Origin: Serpentinicella sp031432315
Lineage (GTDB): Bacteria > Bacillota > Clostridia > Peptostreptococcales > Natronincolaceae
DNA length: 64,000 bases
Reading direction: 5' to 3'
NCBI RefSeq assembly: GCF_031432315.1
Contig: NZ_JAVKGO010000007.1
Coordinates: forward strand, 62,001-126,000
Shown: positions 27,329-35,425 of the stretch, one piece after another
How the letters are laid out: every line of letters begins with the position of its first letter
Position numbering within the stretch: position 1 is the stretch's first letter
Made by a program: the position numbers and the translations under genes
The notes under the pieces: model-generated
Told to the model about the DNA's origin: nothing
Databases searched by the model: none
Seen by the model: only the letters and a program-made list of their open reading frames with translations

Positions 27329-28204
27329 ATGAGCAATCAAATTGTACTTAAATCAGTGGATCTTAAAAATGGAGAAACATTAAGCTATCGCGAAGCAATG
27401 CATCATGAGTATGTAATAGTATTAGTACATGGAAACTTAAGCTCATCAAAAAATTGGGATATTCTAATGGAAAGTTTAGATTCTCGTTTTAAGGTTTATG
27501 CTGTAGATCTAAGGGGATTTGGTGAATCTACCTATAACAAACCAATTACCAATATGAAAGATTTTTCTGACGATCTAAAGCTTTTTGTTGATAAATTAAA
27601 ACTTAAAAAGTTTACTTTAGTTGGTTGGTCAGCAGGTGGTGCAGTAACAATGCAATTTGCAGCAAATTATCCGAAATATGTGGAAAAGCTTATTTTAATT
27701 GAATCTGCAAGTACAAGAGGGTATAATAATACTTTTTTTGGAATTGGAGATGTAGGTAGTTGTATTTCTATTAAAGATGGAATTATACCATTTTTTAAGA
27801 ATTTAATGCAAAGTAACAGTAATAGATGGTTATTGAGGAAATTATCAGATATAGCTATGTACTTGCATAAGAAACCACCTGAAGATAAATATGAAGCCTA
27901 TATTGATGAAATGACGAAGCAAAGAAATCTAATAGATATCAACTATGCATTGACTTTATTTAATATATCTAACGAACATAATGGAACTGTTAAAGGCACT
28001 GGAGAAGTAGATCATATAAAAGCCCCCACCTTAGTAATACAAGGGGACAGAGATTTGGTTGTTACAATGGATATGGCTAAAACAATTGTCCAAGATATAG
28101 GAGAAAATGCACAATTGATTGTACTAGAAAAATGCGGTCATTCCCCATTGGTAGATAGACCGGAGGATGTACAAGAGTTAATTACAAGATTTGTTGTTCA
28201 GTAA
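27329..28204 (+). CDS. alpha/beta hydrolase
   Basis: The 291-residue protein has the alpha/beta hydrolase fold: HGNLSSSKNW (oxyanion loop), nucleophile Ser101 in GWSAGG, a late Asp in QGDRDLVV and His in CGHSPLVDRPE. The catalytic set is complete but does not reveal the substrate; it could be an esterase, lactonase or similar. ATG 27329 with GGGGGAG five bases upstream is preferred over an upstream TTG at 27287 that has no such site. It follows the pyr operon by 100 bases and has its own terminator. Confidence 0.88.
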   Translation: MSNQIVLKSVDLKNGETLSYREAMHHEYVIVLVHGNLSSSKNWDILMESLDSRFKVYAVDLRGFGESTYNKPITNMKDFSDDLKLFVDKLKLKKFTLVGWSAGGAVTMQFAANYPKYVEKLILIESASTRGYNNTFFGIGDVGSCISIKDGIIPFFKNLMQSNSNRWLLRKLSDIAMYLHKKPPEDKYEAYIDEMTKQRNLIDINYALTLFNISNEHNGTVKGTGEVDHIKAPTLVIQGDRDLVVTMDMAKTIVQDIGENAQLIVLEKCGHSPLVDRPEDVQELITRFVVQ

Positions 28205-28210
28205 AATTAA

Positions 28211-28247
28211 AACACACCTTCTTTTTAGAAGGTGTGTTTTGGCTTTG
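28211..28247 (+). terminator. intrinsic terminator after the alpha/beta hydrolase gene
   Basis: AACACACCTTCT (28211-28222) and AGAAGGTGTGTT (28227-28238) form a perfect 12-bp stem followed by a broken T tract. Confidence 0.85.
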
Positions 28248-28330
28248 TTTCCTGTGAACTCAACAGCACGAAGTAAGTTGGATTATCAAATTGTACTAGT
28301 ATTTAATAATAGATGAAAAGGATTTACTTT

Positions 28331-29410
28331 CTATAAATGAATATACTTTTTAATTTCCTCCCCGATAGATTTAGCTTCTTGAACACAGCCCAAGTGTCCC
28401 CACATAGAATCTAACTCAACAGCCTTTGCTTGGCCTTCTTGTTTTTGATTGAGGATATTGGCAACTTCCTGTGCCCATTTAGGGGAGAACTCAGAATCGG
28501 TATTAATATTTATTAGTAGGGTAGGACATTGGATCCTTTGTACACCAGCTTCATAGCTATCTGCATCGCGACCAAGATCATAGGTATTAATTGCGCTCAA
28601 TATTGAAATAAAGCAATTTGGATCTCTTCTTTGAATTTGTTTTTCCATTTGATCTGTTAGATAATTTAAGCAGTTTTCACTTCTAGTGAATTGGGAGCTA
28701 CTACTTTCAGGGACATTATCCCAGTAGGTATGTTGTAGCAGTCTCTCGTGTGTGTAATATATCCGAGAAATTTGATGGATCAATCTTAAAGCCGGTAAAG
28801 GTTTATCAAGAGAATACCAACCTTCATTGAATGCTGAATCCATTTTGATTGTATTCATCATAAAATGGTGGATGGCCATCCCAGAAGGCGTCATACGTCC
28901 TGCTGTTGCAACAGCAACAACATTTTCAACAAAGGTTGGGTAAAGGGCTGCCATTTGTAAACTTATTAAGGATCCCATTGAAGGACCGGCTATTAATTTC
29001 AACTTCTTAATGCCAAGCTCATCTAGAAAAGCTTTATTAAATCGAGTGATATCGATTAATGTTATAAATGGAAAGTCAGGCCCATAATGAGTGCCTGTTT
29101 TAGGATTTAAACTTAAGGGTGAACTGGTACCAAACATACTCCCTAATGCATTGGCACTAATAACTCGATACTTTCTTGTATCAATGGCTTTGTCATCACC
29201 AATGATATCATCCCACCAACCAGGAACTGCATCTTGATTAGTATATTTTCCCGCTGCATGTTGACTACTAAGTCCACCATGGCAAACCATTATAACATCA
29301 CCTTCTGGATTGCCGTACGCTTCGTATGTAACAACAGGGTTTTCTATTTTCTCTCCGTGTTCTGTTATAAAGGGTTTTGGTAAGGTTAAAGATTTCTTTT
29401 GAACAATCAT
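28331..29410 (-). CDS. MetX-like alpha/beta hydrolase (homoserine O-acetyltransferase family)
   Basis: The 359-residue protein follows the MetX family: ANALGSMFGTSSPLSLNP, YGPDFPFITLID, nucleophile Ser144 in GPSMGS, and a C-terminal GHLGC containing the catalytic His. MetX transfers acetyl to homoserine in methionine synthesis, but the family also includes hydrolases and other acyltransferases. There is no other methionine gene nearby and the sequence departs from canonical MetX around the active site, so I keep the name general. The start at 29410 is supported by GGAGG six bases upstream on the minus strand; a longer reading to 29464 lacks this. It appears to be a single-gene unit. Confidence 0.82.
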   Translation of the reverse strand: MIVQKKSLTLPKPFITEHGEKIENPVVTYEAYGNPEGDVIMVCHGGLSSQHAAGKYTNQDAVPGWWDDIIGDDKAIDTRKYRVISANALGSMFGTSSPLSLNPKTGTHYGPDFPFITLIDITRFNKAFLDELGIKKLKLIAGPSMGSLISLQMAALYPTFVENVVAVATAGRMTPSGMAIHHFMMNTIKMDSAFNEGWYSLDKPLPALRLIHQISRIYYTHERLLQHTYWDNVPESSSSQFTRSENCLNYLTDQMEKQIQRRDPNCFISILSAINTYDLGRDADSYEAGVQRIQCPTLLININTDSEFSPKWAQEVANILNQKQEGQAKAVELDSMWGHLGCVQEAKSIGEEIKKYIHL

Positions 29411-29724
29411 ATAATACCTCCTTAAGAAAAAAGTAAAAAGTGTATTTATTTGTTTGATTGACATAGTTTAATAGAATTATATGAATAATTTATTCAGTCC
29501 AATAAATAAAAAAACATACCTTCTTGCTTTTATAAAATTTATTTATGGAATTCTTCACACTTTTTAATTTTACATTAGTATATAAAAATACACAAAGGGA
29601 TTTCGTTTAAAAAATATAGAAAATGTAGTATTATAAGTAGTATAAAAAAATGGTTGAGTTAGAAATATATTTAGGTAATTCATTAATAAGAAAGTTTTCA
29701 GCAGTATCTGAGAGGAAGGATCTT

Positions 29725-30621
29725 ATGAAAGTTTATTATATAGACAGGAAAACTGGAGAAAAAAAATTAGAAACCGTTGCTGGACTTAAATATTTAAAGT
29801 GGGGTTATGATACTAAACTAGGTAAATCCTTATTAGAAATACTTTTTAAAAGGAAGTTACCATCAATTATTTATGGAAAGCTACAGGATCGGCCTAGTAG
29901 TACGAAGAAAATTCAAAAATTTGTCGAAGCATTATCGATAAATATGGAGGAAGCTCTAGAAGAAAACTTAGATAAATATAGTAGTTTTAATGATTTCTTT
30001 ATTAGGGAGTTAAAACCGGATGCTAGGTATATAAGCGAAAAAAAAGAAGATCTTATATCCCCAGCAGACGGTAGGGTGTTAGCCTATGAAAATATTGATA
30101 TAAATAAAGTTATACAAGTAAAAGGAATGACCTATAAGTTATCAGATCTATTTCGTGACAATAAACTAGCAGAAGCCTTTGATAGTGGTGTATGCATTGT
30201 TGTTAGATTATCACCAGCGGATTATCATCGATACCATTTTCCAGACAGCGGGCAGGTAAAAAAACACAGGCATATTGATGGGAGTCTTTATTCTGTAAAC
30301 CCACTGGCATTAAAGAAAGTAATATCTTTATATTGTGAAAACAAAAGAGAATTGACAGTTTTTGATTCAGATAATTTTGGTGAGATCACTATGCTGGAAG
30401 TAGGAGCAACTTGTGTAGGTACGATAAAGCAGACTTATAATCCTAAAAACAGAGTTAAAAAAGGAAGCCCAAAAGGCTATTTTAAATTTGGTGGATCTAC
30501 TGTTATACTGTTCTTGAAAAAAGGACAAGTAAAAGTTGATGAGGATATTTTAAAAAATACAGAGGATGGACTGGAAACTAGAGTAAATATGGGAGAGACA
30601 ATAGGGAAAAGATTAAATTAA
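29725..30621 (+). CDS. psd: phosphatidylserine decarboxylase proenzyme
   Basis: The 298-residue protein makes phosphatidylethanolamine from phosphatidylserine at the membrane. FNDFFIRELK, SPADGRV, PADYHRYHFP and the self-cleavage site GGST (Ser258, which becomes the pyruvoyl group) are all present. The variant GGST instead of LGST is usual in clostridial enzymes. ATG 29725 is chosen because GAGAGGAAGG lies directly upstream and the family begins near this Met; an in-frame ATG at 29650 has no good ribosome binding site. It has no partner gene, and pssA is not in the window. Confidence 0.95.
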   Translation: MKVYYIDRKTGEKKLETVAGLKYLKWGYDTKLGKSLLEILFKRKLPSIIYGKLQDRPSSTKKIQKFVEALSINMEEALEENLDKYSSFNDFFIRELKPDARYISEKKEDLISPADGRVLAYENIDINKVIQVKGMTYKLSDLFRDNKLAEAFDSGVCIVVRLSPADYHRYHFPDSGQVKKHRHIDGSLYSVNPLALKKVISLYCENKRELTVFDSDNFGEITMLEVGATCVGTIKQTYNPKNRVKKGSPKGYFKFGGSTVILFLKKGQVKVDEDILKNTEDGLETRVNMGETIGKRLN

Positions 30622-30689
30622 GGAAATTTTAAAATAAAGCATATAAAAAATAGTGACAAACTAGAAAAGCAGAATTTTCCTACTATATA

Positions 30690-30730
30690 AAGAAAGATAC
30701 CAAATATGTAAACAGGTATCTTTCTTTATT
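30690..30730. terminator. bidirectional terminator between psd and rubrerythrin
   Basis: AAGAAAGATACC (30690-30701) is exactly complementary to 30715-30726. T-rich sequence follows on the plus strand and a weaker T/A tract on the minus strand; the two genes converge here. Confidence 0.82.
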
Positions 30731-30735
30731 TTAAC

Positions 30736-31293
30736 TTATTTTTCTGTATTAAAAACAGTAAACATTTCTTTTTTAACTCTACAAATAGGGCAGTTATCAG
30801 GAACATCATCTGTTAGCGTATATCCACAGACATCACAGACATGGACAGTATCATAAGTAAAATCTTGGCCATTATCTACAGCTTGTTTGGCTACTGTAAA
30901 TAGTGCAGAATGGGTTTTTTCTGCTTCAATAGCATATTTAAAGGAGCGCATACTGCCTTTTTCCCCTTGAAGTTCAGCTACTGCCATAAAAGCAGGATAC
31001 ATTTGCTCTACTTCATAATCTTCTCCTTCGATTGCTCCTTGTAAGTTTTCTGAAGTAGTTGTTAAACCAAAACCTGCTCCGGCTGTCACTGCAGCTTCCC
31101 CTACTTGATTTTTTAATTCACTAAAATGATTACTAGCATGAACTTGCTCAGCATAGGCGATGGCTTTAAATAAATTTGATACGTTTGGGAACCCTTCTTT
31201 CTTTGCGGCATTTCCCCACTGGATATAACGCATGTGGGCCATACTTTCTCCTCCAAATGCTGATTTTAAGTTAGTTTCAGTTATTGCGTTCAT
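30736..31293 (-). CDS. rbr: rubrerythrin
   Basis: The 185-residue protein has an N-terminal ferritin-like di-iron domain with ExxH motifs (EQVH at 49-52, EKTH at 125-128) and a C-terminal rubredoxin-like domain with Cys153, Cys156, Cys168 and Cys171. Rubrerythrins reduce hydrogen peroxide in the cytosol of anaerobes using NADH-derived electrons. An AGGGGG box precedes the ATG on the minus strand. The presence of this gene is one reason to infer an anaerobic host. Confidence 0.97.
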   Translation of the reverse strand: MNAITETNLKSAFGGESMAHMRYIQWGNAAKKEGFPNVSNLFKAIAYAEQVHASNHFSELKNQVGEAAVTAGAGFGLTTTSENLQGAIEGEDYEVEQMYPAFMAVAELQGEKGSMRSFKYAIEAEKTHSALFTVAKQAVDNGQDFTYDTVHVCDVCGYTLTDDVPDNCPICRVKKEMFTVFNTEK

Positions 31294-31491
31294 AAGCTTT
31301 ATTCCCCCTAATTAATTTTAAAATTAAAGTTTTCCAAAAGTACATTTACCCTGTTCTATCTTTTTTAAACAAAATAGTAATATTTTTCTTACATAACAAA
31401 GGAAATTCAAGGAATATGGAGAAATAGTCAAGAGTTCATATTTAAGTCACAACAATAATATATTAATTATAAAAGACAACCCTTTAAAATT

Positions 31492-31519
31492 TTGAATAAA
31501 AGTTATATTATTATATAAT
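31492..31519 (+). promoter_or_regulatory. promoter upstream of yhaM
   Basis: TTGAAT (31492-31497) and TATAAT (31514-31519) lie 16 bases apart. A TGACGT...ACGTCA inverted pair follows at 31530-31551, between promoter and start codon, and could be an operator or leader hairpin. Confidence 0.55.
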
Positions 31520-31568
31520 AATGGTAATTTGACGTTGTTAACTAGACGTCATTTATAGGGGGACAGAA

Positions 31569-32534
31569 ATGTTTATAAATAAATTAAAAGATATTGGTAA
31601 GGAACATTTACATACAGTAGTAGAATGCATTGTATTATTATCTGATGTGAAAATTAAAGTAAGTAGAAATGGTAAGGAATATGCGGATATTATTATACAA
31701 GATCGTTCTAAAGCGATGGAAGTAAAACTTTGGGATTATGAAAAATATAGTGATTTTTTCCAAAGTTTAGATAACAACAGCATTGTTAAAGTACATGGGC
31801 AAGTGGGAGAGTATCAAAGCCAGCTACAATTGACAATTAAAGAAATTGAAAAATACGAAAAAGCTGACATATCTATTAAAGACTTTATACCTACAAGTAA
31901 CGTACAAATTGATAGTATGATCAATGGATTAAAGGGCTATTACAATAAAGTACAAAGTGAACACTTAAAGGTGCTTTTAGATAAGATGATTTTTGAGGAA
32001 GAGAACTTTAATAAGTTTATGACATATCCGGCTGCAAAAAAGGTGCATCATAATTTTTATCATGGGTTAATCCATCATACTTTAGAGTTATTAAGCTATG
32101 CCCAGACCGTTGCAAAGGTTAAAAAATTGACTCAACATCAATATGAACGTCTGATTGTAATGTGTATGCTTCATGATTGGGCAAAAACACTAGAATATAA
32201 AGCGCTTCCGGACATAGGATTTACTGAAGAAGGAACAATGTTAGGACATATATTTATGGGAGCACATTATACGTTAAATGCGATTAATACTATTCCTAAT
32301 TTTAATCATAATGATAAATTAGTTATTTTAAATGGAATTCTTGGACACCACGGCTCATTAGAATTTGGTTCTCCAGTTTTACCAAAAACAGTCGAAGCCC
32401 AGATTTTGCATCAAATTGATAAATTGTCGGGAGATATAGAAAGTATTTTATCATTTATAGAAGATCATTCAGAAGATGAAGAAATGTTTACAGGGAAGCT
32501 ATGGAATATGGGAACGGACTATTATAAAGGTTAA
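31569..32534 (+). CDS. yhaM: YhaM-type 3'-5' exoribonuclease (OB fold plus HD domain)
   Basis: The 321-residue protein pairs an N-terminal OB-fold (about 15-95) with an HD phosphohydrolase domain. Metal ligands are visible as HHNFYHGLIHH (about 160-170), His202-Asp203 in LHDWAK, and GHHG further on. The layout and length match Bacillus YhaM, a manganese-dependent exonuclease that trims RNA and single-stranded DNA ends. GGGGGAC precedes ATG 31569. Its last base overlaps an ATG of the following c-di-GMP gene region, so the two are very likely co-translated. Confidence 0.9.
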   Translation: MFINKLKDIGKEHLHTVVECIVLLSDVKIKVSRNGKEYADIIIQDRSKAMEVKLWDYEKYSDFFQSLDNNSIVKVHGQVGEYQSQLQLTIKEIEKYEKADISIKDFIPTSNVQIDSMINGLKGYYNKVQSEHLKVLLDKMIFEEENFNKFMTYPAAKKVHHNFYHGLIHHTLELLSYAQTVAKVKKLTQHQYERLIVMCMLHDWAKTLEYKALPDIGFTEEGTMLGHIFMGAHYTLNAINTIPNFNHNDKLVILNGILGHHGSLEFGSPVLPKTVEAQILHQIDKLSGDIESILSFIEDHSEDEEMFTGKLWNMGTDYYKG

Positions 32535-32554
32535 TGAAAGAAGGGGGGAAAGAT

Positions 32555-34462
32555 ATGGGAGAATACAAAGCTTTGAATAAGATAAACTGTGATGGAAAAG
32601 TTGTTGTGAATAAAAAATTACTTCAAGCACTACAGGAAGCTGAGGAGAAATTCAGGGCATTTGCCGATTCAACAGCAACAGTAATATTCATTGGTCAAGA
32701 AGGAAAATATGTATATACGAACCCCTACTATCAAGAACTTCTAGGTTATAGTGAAGAAGAATTTTATAAAATGGATTTATGGGATGTAAATCATCCAGAT
32801 TACAAAGAAACTGCTAAAATACGGGCTACAGCAAGAGAAAAAGGTGTTAAGAACATACCAAAGCGTTATGAAATGCAAGTTGTTACAAGAAATGGAAAAC
32901 CAATATGGATGGATATTTCTGCTACAACAATTACTTATCGGGGTAAGCCCGCAATTATTGCATCCGCCTTTGACATTACTGACCGTAAAAAGATGGAACA
33001 AAAAATAAGAGAAGATGAAGAAAGATGGCAGTTTGCCTTAGAAGGAAGTCACGTTAGTGTATGGGATTTAAATATACAAACCGATGAGGTGTATTTTAGT
33101 CGTAGGTTTACAGATATGCTTGGTTATGAAGGGATGGAAGTTGGAAATCATCGAAATGATTGGACAAAATTTGTACATCCAGAAGATCTTGACGAAGGTA
33201 ATGAAAAGTATGACAAGCATTTTAAAGGTGAGACGCCTCTATATACACATGAATTTCGTGCCCGTTGTAAAGATGGAAGCTATAAGTGGCTCTTAGCTAG
33301 GGGAAAAGTAATGGAATGGACGAAAGATGGCAAACCTTTGCGATTTGTTGGAACCCACACAGATATTACAGATAGAAAAAAAGCGGAAGAAGAAATCATT
33401 TACCTAAGTTATCACGATAAACTGACAGGCTTGTATAATCGGGCTTACTTTGAGAAAAAAATTAAGGAGTATAAGGATAAAAAGTACTTACCTTTATCTA
33501 TTATTACAGGAGATGTAAATGGATTGAAATTAGCCAACGATGTTTTTGGGCATAAGCAGGGTGACAAGTTATTAAAGGTGATATCGAAAATTTTATTAAA
33601 ATCAGTTAGAAAAGAGGATATTGTTGCCCGGTGGGGTGGAGACGAGTTTGCCATTGTCTTGCCTAATACAGAATATAATACGGCTCTGGAGATATGTGAT
33701 CGTATTACAGAAGCATGTGAAAAAGCAGATAAAAAACCGATACAGCCGAGTATTTCTTTGGGTTGTAGTACAAAGATAGAAAAGGGGGAAGACATTAATA
33801 TAGTAATAAAAGAAGCAGAAGATCGCATGTATAGGCAAAAACTTTTAATTAGTAGTAGTGTTCGGGGAGCGATTATCTCTTCATTGGAAAAGTCTTTATT
33901 TGAAAAGAGCTTTGAAACTGAGGAGCATACCAGACGTATGTATAAAATTTCAAAAAAAATCGGCAAGCATCTGGGATTAAATAATAGTCAATTAGATGAA
34001 TTAGGGTTATTTTGTATTTTACATGATATTGGTAAAATAGCCATTTCTGATTCTATTCTAACAAAACCCTCTAGATTAGATGAAGATGAGTGGCGAAAAA
34101 TGATGCAGCATCCTGAAATAGGATATAGAATTGCCCAGTCATCTAAAGAGTTATCCCATATTTCTGAGTATATTTTAACCCATCATGAGAGATGGGACGG
34201 TCAGGGCTATCCCCAAGCACTAAAAGGAGAGGATATTCCTAAGCTTTCTCGGATATTAGCAATTGTTGATGCATACGATGTAATGACAAATGGACGAGTA
34301 TATAAAGAAGGAGTTAGTCATGAGGAAGCGATTGAAGAAATTAGAAGATGTGCAGGTACGCAATTTGATCCTAACCTTGTAGAAGTATTTGTAGAAGTAA
34401 TGAAAGATGGCGTGAACCTATTAGGAGAGGAGGAAGATTTAAATGGCATACATGGACGTTAA
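32555..34462 (+). CDS. PAS-PAS-GGDEF-HD-GYP cyclic-di-GMP turnover protein
   Basis: The 635-residue protein has no membrane segment. Two PAS domains (about 30-150 and 155-275) are each followed by a DITDRKK PAC end. The GGDEF domain has an intact GGDEF (361-365) and an RKED inhibitory-site motif exactly five residues before it. The HD-GYP domain has HDIGK (490-494) and HHERWDGQGYP (543-553). Both synthesis and breakdown of c-di-GMP therefore look possible, with PAS domains as sensors. ATG 32555 is preferred to ATG 32534, since AAGGGGGGAA lies between them. It is embedded between yhaM and a hydrolase gene it overlaps by 20 bases. Confidence 0.93.
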   Translation: MGEYKALNKINCDGKVVVNKKLLQALQEAEEKFRAFADSTATVIFIGQEGKYVYTNPYYQELLGYSEEEFYKMDLWDVNHPDYKETAKIRATAREKGVKNIPKRYEMQVVTRNGKPIWMDISATTITYRGKPAIIASAFDITDRKKMEQKIREDEERWQFALEGSHVSVWDLNIQTDEVYFSRRFTDMLGYEGMEVGNHRNDWTKFVHPEDLDEGNEKYDKHFKGETPLYTHEFRARCKDGSYKWLLARGKVMEWTKDGKPLRFVGTHTDITDRKKAEEEIIYLSYHDKLTGLYNRAYFEKKIKEYKDKKYLPLSIITGDVNGLKLANDVFGHKQGDKLLKVISKILLKSVRKEDIVARWGGDEFAIVLPNTEYNTALEICDRITEACEKADKKPIQPSISLGCSTKIEKGEDINIVIKEAEDRMYRQKLLISSSVRGAIISSLEKSLFEKSFETEEHTRRMYKISKKIGKHLGLNNSQLDELGLFCILHDIGKIAISDSILTKPSRLDEDEWRKMMQHPEIGYRIAQSSKELSHISEYILTHHERWDGQGYPQALKGEDIPKLSRILAIVDAYDVMTNGRVYKEGVSHEEAIEEIRRCAGTQFDPNLVEVFVEVMKDGVNLLGEEEDLNGIHGR

Positions 34463-35252
34463 CGGTGTAAACCTGTATTACGAATTAAAAGGGAACTTAG
34501 AGGCAGAGGAAACAGTTGTTTTTTTAAACGGGGTGATGGCCTCTACAAATAGCTGGGCAATGCAAGTTCCTGTATTTGAAAAAGATTATAGAATCTTATT
34601 ACATGATTTTAAGGGACAGCTTTTATCCGATAAGCCAGAAGGGCCGTATACCTTTAGAGAACATGCGGAAGAAGCAAAAATATTGATGGAAAAGCTAGGA
34701 ATAGAGAAGGCGCATATTATTGGTACATCATACGGTGGAGAAGTAGCTATGCGATTAGCAATTGATTTTCCAGGCTGTGTGAAAAGTATATCTGTAATTG
34801 ACTCCGTTAGCGAACTTGATGAAGTATTAAAATTATTCGTTAAAGGATGGAGAACAGCCGCTGTTGAGAAAGATCCAGAGAAGTTTTATTGGGGGATGGC
34901 ACCAACCATTTACCACAATTCATTTTTAGAAAAAAATATAGAAACACTTAAAGAAAGAGCGGAGGCGCTTAAAAAGGCTCCGGCGGAATATTTTACAGGA
35001 CAAGTTTACTTGTACGATACTTTTGAACAAGATGTTTATATGACCGAAGAGCTACATAAAATTAAATGCCCTGCTTTTATTGTATGTGGAGAGCAAGATA
35101 TTTTAAAAACAAGAAAATTTTCAGAGATTATTGCTAATAATATTGAAGACGCAGAGCTAGCAATTATTCCAGACTGTGGACACGTGACAATTTTTGAAAA
35201 ACCTAATACATTAAACAGTATGATACTTGGATTTGTCACCAAAAATAAATAA
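34443..35252 (+). CDS. alpha/beta hydrolase overlapping the c-di-GMP gene
   Basis: The 269-residue protein has the alpha/beta hydrolase pattern: FLNGVMAST (oxyanion loop), nucleophile Ser96 in GTSYGG, Asp in CGEQDIL and His in DCGHVTIFEKP. The substrate is unknown. GGAGAGGAGGAAG precedes ATG 34443, which lies 20 bases inside the previous gene, and a strong terminator follows, so yhaM, the GGDEF-HD-GYP gene and this gene form one unit. Confidence 0.9.
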   Translation: MAYMDVNGVNLYYELKGNLEAEETVVFLNGVMASTNSWAMQVPVFEKDYRILLHDFKGQLLSDKPEGPYTFREHAEEAKILMEKLGIEKAHIIGTSYGGEVAMRLAIDFPGCVKSISVIDSVSELDEVLKLFVKGWRTAAVEKDPEKFYWGMAPTIYHNSFLEKNIETLKERAEALKKAPAEYFTGQVYLYDTFEQDVYMTEELHKIKCPAFIVCGEQDILKTRKFSEIIANNIEDAELAIIPDCGHVTIFEKPNTLNSMILGFVTKNK

Positions 35253-35262
35253 TTATCTACAT

Positions 35263-35289
35263 AAAACCCAACAATTGTTGGGTTTTTTT
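35263..35289 (+). terminator. strong intrinsic terminator of the yhaM unit
   Basis: AAAACCCAACAATTG is self-complementary with the following CAATTGTTGGGTTTT and is followed by a run of seven T. Confidence 0.92.
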
Positions 35290-35386
35290 ATGAAACAGAT
35301 CTAGACTTCAAAATCGTTTAAACCTGTATTTATATTAACTCATGTAATTTTTCTCCGTCATTAGGTATAAATATTTTACGCCTAAA

Positions 35387-35395
35387 TGTTATAAT
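35387..35395 (+). promoter_or_regulatory. extended -10 element upstream of addB
   Basis: TGTTATAAT at 35387-35395 is an extended -10 box without a clear -35. An imperfect dyad, TTAGG...CCTAA at 35361-35385, covers the -35 region and may be an operator. Confidence 0.4.
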
Positions 35396-35425
35396 AGATT
35401 CAATAAATAAAAATGGAGTGATATT

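Noticed and set aside
29465..29724. Looked for a SAM riboswitch before the MetX-like gene and for other leaders here
   Set aside because: No S-box or other conserved motif is present; only AT-rich sequence is seen.
33084..33296. Plus-strand frame of 70 residues inside the PAS domains
   Set aside because: It lies wholly within the GGDEF-HD-GYP gene in another frame and has no family features.
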